From: an uncultured Parabacteroides sp.
GTDB lineage: Bacteria > Bacteroidota > Bacteroidia > Bacteroidales > Tannerellaceae
Assembly: GCA_949295065.1 (NCBI GenBank)
Contig: CASFJQ010000011.1
Coordinates: forward strand, 1-63,857
Length of the DNA stretch: 63,857 nt
Direction: 5' to 3'
Shown: positions 53,388 to 61,456 of the stretch, one piece after another
Position numbering within the stretch: position 1 is the first letter of the stretch
How the letters are laid out: each line of letters starts with the position of its first letter
Made by a program: the position numbers and the translations under genes
The notes under the pieces: model-generated
The model's database searches: none
Seen by the model: only the letters and a program-made list of their open reading frames with translations
Told to the model about the DNA's origin: nothing

Positions 53388-53765
53388 ATGGGTACTTACA
53401 AAGACTTATCGGCTTGGCAGAAAGGTTTGGAGTTGGCGAAAATGGTTTATTTATCAACGGCTGATTTTCCTAATGAAGAACGTTTCGGACTTGTTAATCA
53501 GATGAGAAGATGTGCAGTATCCATTCCCTCAAATATAGCAGAGGGCTATGGGCGAGGTTCTGATAAAGAGTTATTGCGTTTTTTATATGTTGCATTAGGC
53601 TCTTCTAATGAATTGGAAACGCAATTGATCTTATCTTTTGAACTTTCTTTTATGAGTGAAGAAGCCTTTAAGAATGTTCAGAATCTGAATACGGAAGTGA
53701 ATAAGATGTTATCATCTTTGATTTACAGACGTAAGAATGGATTGGATAAGAATAATAGAACTTAA
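53388..53765 (+). CDS. Four-helix-bundle protein (S23 / 23S rRNA intervening-sequence protein family)
   Basis: 125 aa. Family hallmarks: the start TYKDLSAWQKGLELAKMVY, the central NQMRRCAVSIPSNIAEGYGR (about residues 42-61) and ELLRFLYVALGSSNELETQL. These proteins form pentameric four-helix bundles and are best known as the coding part of intervening sequences inserted in 23S rRNA stem-loops; their function is not known. Here the gene interrupts the frd operon between frdA and frdB, and is enclosed by an inverted repeat whose right arm contains its stop codon. Its codon use differs from the biased frd genes (for example TTATTGCGTTTTTTATATGTT), consistent with insertion. Confidence 0.92.
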   Translation: MGTYKDLSAWQKGLELAKMVYLSTADFPNEERFGLVNQMRRCAVSIPSNIAEGYGRGSDKELLRFLYVALGSSNELETQLILSFELSFMSEEAFKNVQNLNTEVNKMLSSLIYRRKNGLDKNNRT

Positions 53766-53826
53766 AAACTCAATAACAATAAAACTTAAAAACTAATAAA
53801 CTAAAAAACTTAAAAACTAAAAAAGT
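53759..53826. repeat. Right arm and A-rich leader before frdB
   Basis: AACTTAAAAACTCAATAAC is the complement of the left arm, followed by two more AACTTAAAAACTAATAAAC/AACTTAAAAACTAAAA words up to the frdB ATG. Confidence 0.85.
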
Positions 53827-54582
53827 ATGGACAAAGATATAAAAGTAACGCTTAAAGTTTGGCGTCAAAGAGGTCCTAAAGAAAAAGGACAGTTCGAGAC
53901 TTACCAAATCGACAAAATCAATCAGAGTGTTTCTTTCTTGGAAATGTTGGACATTTTGAATGAGCGTTTGGTTAGCGAAGGAAAAGAACCAATTGTATTC
54001 GATCACGACTGCCGTGAAGGTATCTGCGGTATGTGTTCATTGTATGTAAACGGTCACCCTCATGGACCTGCAACAGGTGCAACAACTTGCCAGTTGTATA
54101 TGCGTCGTTTCCATGATGGCGAAACTATTACTATCGAACCGTGGCGTTCTGCAGGTTTCCCTGTAATCCGCGACTTGATGGTTGACCGTTCTGCTTATGA
54201 TAAAATCATGCAGGCTGGTGGTTTCGTATCTGTAAACACTGGTGGTGTTCCTGATGCTAATGCAATTCCAATTCCTAAGAAAGATGCTGACTTGGCAATG
54301 GATGCTGCTGCTTGTATCGGTTGTGGTGCTTGTGCTGCTGCATGTAAGAATGGTTCAGCTATGTTGTTCGTTTCTGCTAAAGTAAGCCAGTTGGCATTGT
54401 TGCCACAGGGTCGTGTTGAAGCTGCTCGCCGTGCTAAGGCTATGGTTGCTAAAATGGACGAACTTGGTTTCGGTAACTGTACTAACACTCGTGCTTGCGA
54501 AATGGAATGTCCTAAGAACATTTCTGTTAGCAACATCGCTCGCTTGAACCGTGAGTTCTTGAAAGCTAAATTGAAAGACTAA
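53827..54582 (+). CDS. frdB: Fumarate reductase / succinate dehydrogenase iron-sulfur subunit
   Basis: 251 aa. The plant-type 2Fe-2S cluster ligands are in [18 protein letters not shown] (about residues 60-77) with the fourth Cys in TTCQLY. The bacterial ferredoxin-like part has [17 protein letters not shown] (about 160) and [16 protein letters not shown] (about 218), holding the other clusters. It passes electrons from the FrdC haems to the FrdA flavin. Length is normal. Its ATG is preceded by the A-rich repeat leader; a strong terminator follows the stop. Confidence 0.96.
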   Translation: MDKDIKVTLKVWRQRGPKEKGQFETYQIDKINQSVSFLEMLDILNERLVSEGKEPIVFDHDCREGICGMCSLYVNGHPHGPATGATTCQLYMRRFHDGETITIEPWRSAGFPVIRDLMVDRSAYDKIMQAGGFVSVNTGGVPDANAIPIPKKDADLAMDAAACIGCGACAAACKNGSAMLFVSAKVSQLALLPQGRVEAARRAKAMVAKMDELGFGNCTNTRACEMECPKNISVSNIARLNREFLKAKLKD

Positions 54583-54606
54583 TATTATTGTCTTAGATAT
54601 TTTTGT

Positions 54607-54641
54607 AAAGAGGCCTGGCTTTGTGCTGGGCCTCTTTTTTT
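54607..54641 (+). terminator. Rho-independent terminator after frdB
   Basis: AAAGAGGCC-TGG...GGCCTCTTT followed by a run of T. GC-rich 9-bp stem with T-tail, 24 nt after the frdB stop. Confidence 0.92.
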
Positions 54642-54649
54642 GTAGGAGT

Positions 54650-54822
54650 TAAGTAGTTAAGTAGTTAAGGAGTCAAGTAGTCTAGTAGATTGGGGTGATG
54701 ATAAGCTTAGTTTTCAGTTAACAAGTTGACAAGAAAACAAGTTGACTAGATTTTTAGATAGTCAAGCTTGAATTTATAAGTATTTGTCCTTGTCAACTCG
54801 TATCTGAAGCCTTGTCAACTTT
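54650..54822. repeat. Composite spacer: GGAGTTAAGTAG words then CTTGTCAAC words
   Basis: 54646-54690 consists of GGAGTTAAGTAGTTAAGTAG-like 10-nt words. 54717-54822 has GTTAACAAGTTGACAAG, AACAAGTTGACTAG on the left and CCTTGTCAACTCGTATCTG, AAGCCTTGTCAACTTTT on the right. Confidence 0.75.
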
Positions 54823-54853
54823 TAATTTGAGCAATTTGCGAAACTTAAATAAT

Positions 54854-54969
54854 GTGAGTTCGACGAATTCTGAACTATCTATCAAGGCTTTCAGCCTTAA
54901 TATTATGTCCTTTTTCCCAGAATAATCCATTCTCCAAATCTATTAGCATTTTGAATTCGTCGAACTCAC
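54854..54969. mobile_element. MITE-like element with perfect 17-bp inverted ends
   Basis: GTGAGTTCGACGAATTC (54854-54870) and GAATTCGTCGAACTCAC (54953-54969) are perfect complements bounding 116 bp. An internal AAGGCTTTCAGCCTT hairpin lies at about 54883-54898. There is no coding capacity. Outside the ends the flanks TAAAT-A / ATTTAA show partial symmetry, so exact borders and target duplication are unclear. Confidence 0.65.
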
Positions 54970-54986
54970 GTTAAATATCTTTCAAA

Positions 54987-55024
54987 ACCGAAAACGAACA
55001 TTGTTAGTGTTCGAAAACGGACAC
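54987..55024 (+). promoter_or_regulatory. Probable enhancer (response-regulator) sites upstream of the exporter operon
   Basis: GTGTTCG-AAAA-CGGACAC (55007-55024) is a palindrome with one mismatch. ACCG-AAAA-CGAACA (54987-55000) is a second, half-conserved copy 20 nt upstream, so the CG-AAAA-CG centre recurs about two helical turns apart. The position about 45-80 nt upstream of a sigma-54-like promoter fits an activator site. Confidence 0.65.
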
Positions 55025-55064
55025 TTGTTATTTCACGTGTATTGTATTCCAGTTAGTTATGTTT

Positions 55065-55080
55065 TTGGCATAGGATTTGT
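55065..55080 (+). promoter_or_regulatory. Sigma-54-like promoter of the exporter operon
   Basis: TTGGCATAGGATTTGT fits the -24/-12 pattern TTGGCAC(G)-N4-TTGC with two deviations (T for C at the end of the -24 box, GT for GC in the -12 box). Leader to the HlyD gene is about 125 nt. Confidence 0.55.
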
Positions 55081-55207
55081 AAAAGAAGGAGTAGAGAATC
55101 CTTGGAAATTGAAAAATTAAAAATTGAAAACAAAATTTCTGAGTTCTCTTTTTTTTCTGTGTTGAAAACTAAACTCAAAAACTTAAAAACTCAAAAACTA
55201 AAAATAT

Positions 55208-56455
55208 ATGGATCGCGAAATATCAAAAGAACAACGTGTTCGTGAACAAAGGAAAATATGGATAAAATGGGGAGGAGCTTTGCTTGCCGGAATTCTTGCT
55301 GTTGTCGGTATAATGAATTTTATGCAGCAGAGTTTGCAGGCTAAGGATTTGGTGTTTTCCGTTGTGGATGAAGGAAGCATAGATGTTTCAGTTAGTGCTT
55401 CCGGAAAAGTGGTGCCGGCTTTCGAGGAAATAATAAATTCTCCTATTAATTCCAGAATACTTGAGGTGTATAAAAAAGGTGGTGATTCTGTAGATATTGG
55501 AACTCCTATTCTGCGCCTGGACTTGCTAAGTGCAGAGAATGATTACAAAAAACAGCTCGACGAAGTGCAGATGAACCAATTGAAACTTGAGCAGCTCCGC
55601 ATTCAGAATAAAAGTAAACTTTCGGAAATGGAAATGCAATTGAAGGTTTCAAGGATGGAACTAAGCCGTAAGGCTGTTGAACTTAAGAATGAACAATATC
55701 TTGACAGTCTTGGGGCTGGAACTACAGATAAAGTGCGTCAGGTGGAACTTGATTATAATGTCAGTAAACTGAAACTGGAAGAAGACGAACAAAAATATAT
55801 AAATGAACAGGCTACTGCTGATGCGGATTTGAAAGTGAAACAATTGGAGCTTAACATAGCACGCAAGAATCTTGAAGAAACCAAACGTACACTTGATGAC
55901 GCACGTATTAAAGCTCCTAGAAAGTCAATCCTTACTTATGTTAATACGGAAATCGGTGCGCAGGTAGCTCAGGGAGAGAAGGTGGCTGTAGTGTCAGACT
56001 TGTCACATTTTAAGATTGAGGGAGAGATTGCAGATACGTACGGAGATCGAATTGCCGCAGGTAGCCGTGCAATAGTTAAGATAGGAAAAGACGAACTTGA
56101 AGGAGTGGTTACTGATATAACTCCATTATCAAAGAATGGTGTGATGGCTTTCTCGGTCCGTCTGGAGCAGGATAATCATAAACGACTACGTTCCGGTTTG
56201 AAAACAGACGTGTATGTATTGACTGCCGTTAAAGATGCAGTCAAGCGTATTGCTAACGGAAGTTATTATGTAGGTCCGGGTGAATATGAGTTGTTTGTAC
56301 GTTCCGGAAACGAATTGTTGAAACGGAAAGTCCAGTTGGGTGACAGCAACTATGAACTGGTGGAAGTTGTAAGCGGACTTGAACCCGGAGATCAGGTTGT
56401 TGTATCGGATATGAGTAACTATAAGAATAAGAGAAAAATGAAATTAGATGAATAA
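55208..56455 (+). CDS. HlyD/MacA-type periplasmic adaptor protein
   Basis: 415 aa. One N-terminal transmembrane helix (about residues 20-40, WGGALLAGILAVVGIMNFMQ), then a lipoyl-like half motif (VSVSASGKVVPAFEEIINSP), a coiled-coil hairpin (about 95-235, rich in KLEQLRIQNKSKLSEMEMQL), the second lipoyl half and beta-barrel domains (EKVAVVSDLSHFKIEGEIAD). It joins the inner-membrane ABC permeases encoded downstream to an outer-membrane factor. No TolC-like gene is in the window. First gene of the operon, directly after the sigma-54-like promoter. Confidence 0.92.
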   Translation: MDREISKEQRVREQRKIWIKWGGALLAGILAVVGIMNFMQQSLQAKDLVFSVVDEGSIDVSVSASGKVVPAFEEIINSPINSRILEVYKKGGDSVDIGTPILRLDLLSAENDYKKQLDEVQMNQLKLEQLRIQNKSKLSEMEMQLKVSRMELSRKAVELKNEQYLDSLGAGTTDKVRQVELDYNVSKLKLEEDEQKYINEQATADADLKVKQLELNIARKNLEETKRTLDDARIKAPRKSILTYVNTEIGAQVAQGEKVAVVSDLSHFKIEGEIADTYGDRIAAGSRAIVKIGKDELEGVVTDITPLSKNGVMAFSVRLEQDNHKRLRSGLKTDVYVLTAVKDAVKRIANGSYYVGPGEYELFVRSGNELLKRKVQLGDSNYELVEVVSGLEPGDQVVVSDMSNYKNKRKMKLDE

Positions 56456-56511
56456 TGTGATGATGAATGAATAAGGATTCACTATCGGACGAGGAGACGA
56501 TGTGAATCGTA

Positions 56512-56619
56512 CTCCTCGTCAATTCAGTTAACAAGTGAACAAGACTTCAGATACAAGATTATTCCCTTGTCAACTTGTTAAGTCATCAACTAATAAACTT
56601 AAAAACTTACAAACTCAAA
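56512..56619. repeat. Composite leader between the adaptor and first permease
   Basis: GTTAACAAGTGAACAAGACTTCAG words, then ATACAAG...CCCTTGTCAACTTGTTAAG, then AATAAACTTAAAAACTTAC, AAACTCAAA and ATG: the same word order as in the other long leaders. Confidence 0.8.
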
Positions 56620-57891
56620 ATGTTTAAACAATACATCAAACAGGCATTTCAAATGCTGAAAGAGAACCGGCTGGTAAGCTCAATCTCTATTATAGGAACA
56701 GCAATTTCCATTACGATGATTATGATGGTGGTGCTGGTATTGCAGGTACAGGTGGCTAATTATTATCCTGAAGAACATCGTGACAGGATGTTGTTTGTGG
56801 AAGACGGAACTTGTGTGGAAAGTGAAGGTTCAAGAAATAACGGAAATATGTCAGATGAAGCAGTTAGAGAATGTTTTTATTCTTTGAAGACACCGGAAGC
56901 TGTAACGGCTTATGCTCATGGAACAGAACCAGTATCAACTTTAGACAAACGTAATTATAAAGCGTACACCGTTAAAATGGTAGATACCAATTTCTGGAAA
57001 ATATTTTCATTCAATTTCATAAAAGGAGCACCTTTTACTGAAGCAGATTTTTCTTCAGGTATCAGACAAGTAGTTGTTACTGAATGGATGGCAAAGGAAT
57101 TATTTGGAACAGTAGATGTAGTCGGTAAAGAAATAAAGCTCAATGCCGGTATAGGCCGTATTTGCGGAGTTGTTGAAAATGTAAGTAAGGCTGCTTCGTC
57201 TGCTTATGCGGATGTTTGGTTTCCTTATACGGCATGGCCTTTATTGGAACAATCTCGTGAGTTGGAGAATATGTCCGGACGTTTCAGTGTAATTCTTTTG
57301 GCAAAGAAATCAAGTGATTTTGATTCCATCCGTAAAGAATTGGACCAGCAGATTGCCCGTTATAATGCTACAAAAGAAAACTATAAGATTTCGTTCTTTG
57401 AGAATCCGATTACCCAATGGGACAAAGCCATGGGTTCGGTAGGCCAGGTTTACGTCAAATGGAAAGATTATTGGTTGGAAACCGGTGGCGCTATGCTTTT
57501 TTTGCTGCTTGTACCTGTTCTTAATTTACTTGGAGTTACACAATCTTCTATACGCAAACGCCAGGCTGAGATAGGTGTACGTAAAGCATTTGGTGCGACA
57601 AGTGGAAAAATAGTTTCTCAGGTATTGTATGAGAACGGAGTTATGTCTTTGATTGGTGGAATGTTTGGCTTGTGTCTCTCTTGGGCATTGTTCCCATTAT
57701 GTAAGGATTTTCTTCTGAAATCAAGTGATACAGCTCTTCGTGCAGAGATGCTATTCCGTCCGGAGGCATTTATTCTTGCATTACTTTTCTGTATGTTGAT
57801 AAATTTTCTGTCGGCGGGTTTACCTGCATGGTGGATTTCACGCAAACCAATTTGTGATGCGCTGAAGAATGGTGAGGAAACAAATAAATAA
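56620..57891 (+). CDS. ABC exporter permease (FtsX/MacB type), A-type
   Basis: 423 aa from the ATG at 56620; a 15-codon extension to 56575 is made of repeat words and is unlikely. Topology is that of MacB-like permeases: helix 1 at about 22-42 (SSISIIGTAISITMIMMVVL), a MacB-PCD periplasmic domain of about 240 residues, then three C-terminal helices (from about 290, with IRKRQAEIGVRKAFGATSGK before the FtsX core). It pairs with the following B-type permease and the ATPase at 59282. Probably exports a small molecule or peptide or acts in envelope maintenance. Confidence 0.9.
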   Translation: MFKQYIKQAFQMLKENRLVSSISIIGTAISITMIMMVVLVLQVQVANYYPEEHRDRMLFVEDGTCVESEGSRNNGNMSDEAVRECFYSLKTPEAVTAYAHGTEPVSTLDKRNYKAYTVKMVDTNFWKIFSFNFIKGAPFTEADFSSGIRQVVVTEWMAKELFGTVDVVGKEIKLNAGIGRICGVVENVSKAASSAYADVWFPYTAWPLLEQSRELENMSGRFSVILLAKKSSDFDSIRKELDQQIARYNATKENYKISFFENPITQWDKAMGSVGQVYVKWKDYWLETGGAMLFLLLVPVLNLLGVTQSSIRKRQAEIGVRKAFGATSGKIVSQVLYENGVMSLIGGMFGLCLSWALFPLCKDFLLKSSDTALRAEMLFRPEAFILALLFCMLINFLSAGLPAWWISRKPICDALKNGEETNK

Positions 57892-57908
57892 CGATAAAAT
57901 AAACTAAT

Positions 57909-59168
57909 ATGATAAAGCATCTTTTTACTATAATTTGGAACCAGCGAAGCGGGAATATTTGGATATTCCTTGAGTTACTGTTGGTGACAGCCATTTTGTG
58001 GGTGATGGCAGATTCTCTGTTGGTTGATACTTATACTTATCAGCAACCTCTGGGATATGATATAACTAATACGTATAGTGTCGAATTTAATAAAGATTTT
58101 ACATCTTCATTGCCGGATTCATTGCAGGATAACAAGACAGATTCAGAGGATTTACTTCGTTTGATCGATAATTTGCGTCACTGTCCGGAAGTTGAGGCGG
58201 TAAGTTTATCTTCTGCTGCTACACCTTATACATATAATCGTAGATATAGAAATGGGTTGATATTGACTGACGATACAACATATAATCCTGATGTGTGGAG
58301 ATGGTATTTGGCTGCCCCAGATTATTGCCGTGTGTTCAGACTGCAAACACCTGATGGTAAACCTCTATATAATGAGGTTATGAATAATCCTGGAACATTG
58401 ATTATACCGGAGAATGTAGTAGAAGGTTTATTCGGTACATCAGATGCTGTGGGTAAGATGGTGAAACAGGGTGTTGAAGATAATCCGAAGCAAATTACGG
58501 CAGTGATGCAACCTATGCGTGAAATGGAGTTTGATAAAGCCAGAGGACATTATTTGACATGTTTGAAGACGGAACAGGAAATTCTGGATCTTATATCTGA
58601 TAACAGTATTTATTATGTAGAATGCGTACTTAGGATGAAAGACGGATTTAATCCTGAAAATATGAATGCTTTCCTGCAGGCGCAGGGTGACCGTTTGCAA
58701 GCTGGTGATGTGTATGTTTCAACAATGAAACCCATCAGCGAATATCGCTCCGAAAGATTGAAACCTCGTTTAGACAATCAGAAGAAGAAAATCGCAATGG
58801 TAGCTTTCATGTTGGTAAATATATTCTTTGGAATTGTCGGTACATTCTGGTTGCGAACACAATCACGTAGAGCTGAAATAGGGCTTCGTGCTGCTTTAGG
58901 AGCTTCCAAAAGGCAATTGCAGAAAGAACTGTTCATGGAAGGAGTAATCCTTCTTTCCCTTACCCTTCCTTTCCTGCTTATATTCCTGATAAACATGCTT
59001 TATCTTGATATGCCTGATACATATAGGTTGGAATATACATGGTGGCGTTTCCTTATAACTGTATCTGTATCATACTTGTTGATGGGCAGTATGATTTATT
59101 TTGGAATACGCATTCCGGCACGGAAGATAATGAGGATGAATCCGGCTGAGACGCTTCATTATGAATGA
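57909..59168 (+). CDS. ABC exporter permease (FtsX/MacB type), B-type
   Basis: 419 aa, starting 17 nt after the A-type gene. The N-terminus (MIKHLFTIIWNQRSGNIWIF, then LELLLVTAILWVMADSLLVD) defines a second class shared with the protein at 61457. A periplasmic domain follows (QQPLGYDITNTYSVEF), then three C-terminal helices beginning after FWLRTQSRRAEIGLRAALGA. Together A and B give the heterodimeric membrane part for one ABC exporter. The end IPARKIMRMNPAETLHYE is typical of MacB/FtsX permeases. Confidence 0.9.
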   Translation: MIKHLFTIIWNQRSGNIWIFLELLLVTAILWVMADSLLVDTYTYQQPLGYDITNTYSVEFNKDFTSSLPDSLQDNKTDSEDLLRLIDNLRHCPEVEAVSLSSAATPYTYNRRYRNGLILTDDTTYNPDVWRWYLAAPDYCRVFRLQTPDGKPLYNEVMNNPGTLIIPENVVEGLFGTSDAVGKMVKQGVEDNPKQITAVMQPMREMEFDKARGHYLTCLKTEQEILDLISDNSIYYVECVLRMKDGFNPENMNAFLQAQGDRLQAGDVYVSTMKPISEYRSERLKPRLDNQKKKIAMVAFMLVNIFFGIVGTFWLRTQSRRAEIGLRAALGASKRQLQKELFMEGVILLSLTLPFLLIFLINMLYLDMPDTYRLEYTWWRFLITVSVSYLLMGSMIYFGIRIPARKIMRMNPAETLHYE

Positions 59169-59169
59169 T

Positions 59170-59281
59170 TGAAAGGAGTCAAGGAGTCAAGTAGTTAAGA
59201 AGTCAAGAAGAAAAGGCTTGTTTGTCTGTAGCCTTGTCAACTCGTCAACTCGTCAACTAATAAACTCAAAAACTTAAAAAT
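59170..59281. repeat. Composite leader of the ATPase gene
   Basis: GGAGTCAAGGAGTCAAGTAG words, CTTGTTTGTCTGTAGC, then CTTGTCAACTCGTCAACTCG, AATAAACTCAAAAACTTAAA and ATG. Confidence 0.85.
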
Positions 59282-59950
59282 ATGATTACATTAAGAAACC
59301 TCGAGAAAGTATATCGAACAAAAGAGATTGAAACAGTTGCATTGGAAAATGTAAATCTGACAGTGGAAAAAGGTGAATTCCTAAGTATCATGGGACCATC
59401 AGGTTGCGGTAAGTCAACATTGCTTAATATCATGGGACTTCTTGACCAACCGACAAGCGGAACAGTAGAAATTGCCGGAGTACAGACTGCTTCGATGAAC
59501 GACAAACAGCTTGCCGCTTTCCGAAACAAAACATTGGGATTTGTGTTCCAGTCGTTCCATCTTATAAATTCTCTGAATGTTCTGGATAATGTGGAACTTC
59601 CGCTTCTTTATCGTCCGAATGTATCGGCGAAAGAACGCCGTGAAGCTGCTGTTGCGGTGCTTGAGAAAGTCGGCTTGTCACATCGTATGCGTCATTTCCC
59701 AACACAGCTTTCAGGTGGTCAGTGCCAACGTGTTGCTATTGCCCGTGCTATCATCGGTAATCCAGAAATAATACTTGCCGACGAGCCTACCGGTAATTTG
59801 GATTCAAAGATGGGAGCTGAGGTAATGGAAATACTTCATAAGCTGAACAAAGAAGACGGACGTACAATTGTGATGGTGACTCACAATGAGAACCAGGCAA
59901 AACAAACCTCAAGGATTGTCAGCTTCTTTGATGGAAGACAGGTGGAGTGA
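59282..59950 (+). CDS. ABC transporter ATP-binding protein (MacB/LolD type)
   Basis: 222 aa. Walker A is MGPSGCGKSTLLNIMG (about residues 38-53), the Q-loop lies in FVFQSFHLIN, the signature is QLSGGQCQRVAIARAIIGNP and Walker B is EIILADEPTGNLDSKMG, with H-loop VMVTHNENQA. It is the only ATPase among at least five permease genes in the visible operon, so it may energise several permease pairs. Length and motifs are normal for LolD/MacB-class ATPases. Confidence 0.96.
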   Translation: MITLRNLEKVYRTKEIETVALENVNLTVEKGEFLSIMGPSGCGKSTLLNIMGLLDQPTSGTVEIAGVQTASMNDKQLAAFRNKTLGFVFQSFHLINSLNVLDNVELPLLYRPNVSAKERREAAVAVLEKVGLSHRMRHFPTQLSGGQCQRVAIARAIIGNPEIILADEPTGNLDSKMGAEVMEILHKLNKEDGRTIVMVTHNENQAKQTSRIVSFFDGRQVE

Positions 59951-59954
59951 GAGG

Positions 59955-60183
59955 AGTAATAAGGAGTCAAGGAGTCAAGTAGTTAAGTAGTCAAGGAGTT
60001 AAGTAGTCAAGGAGTTAAGTAGTTATATTCATTAAACTCTAAACTCTCAACCATCAACTCTCAACTCTCAACTCTCAACTTTTCAACTCCGTGTCTCCGT
60101 GCCTCTGTGTTTAACCCCTTGTCAACTCGTCCCCTTGTCAACTCAAAAACTTAAAAACTAATAAACTCAAAAACTCAAATCAT
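59955..60183. repeat. Composite leader of the third permease gene
   Basis: Order: GGAGTCAAGGAGTCAAGTAG words (59961-60024), AAACTCTAAACTCTCAACC and CAACTCTCAACT words, CTCCGTGCCTCTGTG words, CTTGTCAACTCGTCCCCTTG, then CTCAAAAACTTAAAAACTAA words to ATG. 60072-60122 equals the complement of 26727-26777 exactly. Confidence 0.9.
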
Positions 60184-61452
60184 ATGCCCAACATCAACCA
60201 ACATATCAAACAGTCGTGGCGCCTCATTGGGCAAAACAAACTGGCGGCATCGCTTTCCATATTGGGAACAGCTGTAGCCGTATGTATGATTATGGTTTTT
60301 GTCATTTTGTTTATAGCCAACACTGCGTCATTCAAACCGGAAACGCACCGTGCTGATACATATTATGTAACGTATGTGAAGGTGGAAGGAAAGGATGATG
60401 GACGACGGATTTCGTTTGCAACTTTAGGCTTGCCCTTTATCAAGGAGTGCTTTTATCCTTTGGAATCAGCAGAATTGGTTACAGCCGTTGTGCGTGACAA
60501 ATGGCAAAAACAGACTTTATTGTCGATGGATGGAAGGAATACCTTCAATGCATCTGTATTGGAAACAGACACGGATTTCTGGCGTTTATACGATTTTGAG
60601 TTCGTTGCCGGAAAACCATATTCTGAAGCTGCTTTTGAAAGCGGACTTCCCGAAGTTGTAATCAGTGATAAGGTTGCTCATGCTATATTCGGGAATGAAC
60701 AGGTTGTAGGAAAAGAAATAAAGATAAATTATCTGGTTTATCGTGTGAGCGGTGTGGTGAAGAACATCTCACGTTTTGCTGACAAAGCATTTGCGGATGT
60801 GTGGATTCCGTATACATCAGGAACGAATTTGTTTGAAAACTGGGAAGGTATAACCGGCGCTTTCGAATGTTATATGCTTTTGAAGGACGGCTGCAGTCCG
60901 GATGATTTACGTACTGAACTGAATAAGCGTATTGCTAATTACAATTCCGGCCTTTCAGATATCCGCGCTAATATTATGAATCAGCCTGTATCTCATATTG
61001 AAATTTGGATAATAGGAGACGGAAATAATGAGTCACTTTTAAGCGTTTTCATGCGTCTTTTTATTGTCGCTTTTATCATTCTATTAGTGCCAGCACTGAA
61101 TATTTCAGGAATAATCTTTGCATGGACAAGGAAACGCATTCCGGAATACGCATTGAGACAAGCTTATGGAGCAACCAGAAAAATAATAATGCTTCAAGTC
61201 GTGCTTGAAAATTTGCTGGTGACTTTAATAGGTGGAGCGTTAGGTTTTGTATTCTCTTATGCTGCCCTTGCCTGCATGGGCGACTGGCTGATGATTACAT
61301 CTTTGGGACAGGAAGAACTCTCGCTGCAGATGGTTAACATCTGGGTGTTTGTAGCTGTATTTATTCTTTGTTTATTGTTAAATCTGCTTTCGGCTGCATT
61401 CCCTGCATGGAAAGCTACACGGCAGCAAATCTCCGAAGCTCTAAACAGTTAA
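60184..61452 (+). CDS. ABC exporter permease (FtsX/MacB type), A-type, second copy
   Basis: 422 aa, paralogue of the protein at 56620: SWRLIGQNKLAASLSILGTA corresponds to QAFQMLKENRLVSSISIIGT, and both carry FKPETHR/YPEEHRD, FWRLYDFEFVAGKPYSEAAF and GKEIKIN blocks. Helix 1 is at about 20-45, the periplasmic domain to about 280, then three helices. Divergence is high enough that the duplication is old. Ends 4 nt before the next permease gene. Confidence 0.9.
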   Translation: MPNINQHIKQSWRLIGQNKLAASLSILGTAVAVCMIMVFVILFIANTASFKPETHRADTYYVTYVKVEGKDDGRRISFATLGLPFIKECFYPLESAELVTAVVRDKWQKQTLLSMDGRNTFNASVLETDTDFWRLYDFEFVAGKPYSEAAFESGLPEVVISDKVAHAIFGNEQVVGKEIKINYLVYRVSGVVKNISRFADKAFADVWIPYTSGTNLFENWEGITGAFECYMLLKDGCSPDDLRTELNKRIANYNSGLSDIRANIMNQPVSHIEIWIIGDGNNESLLSVFMRLFIVAFIILLVPALNISGIIFAWTRKRIPEYALRQAYGATRKIIMLQVVLENLLVTLIGGALGFVFSYAALACMGDWLMITSLGQEELSLQMVNIWVFVAVFILCLLLNLLSAAFPAWKATRQQISEALNS

Positions 61453-61456
61453 TGGT

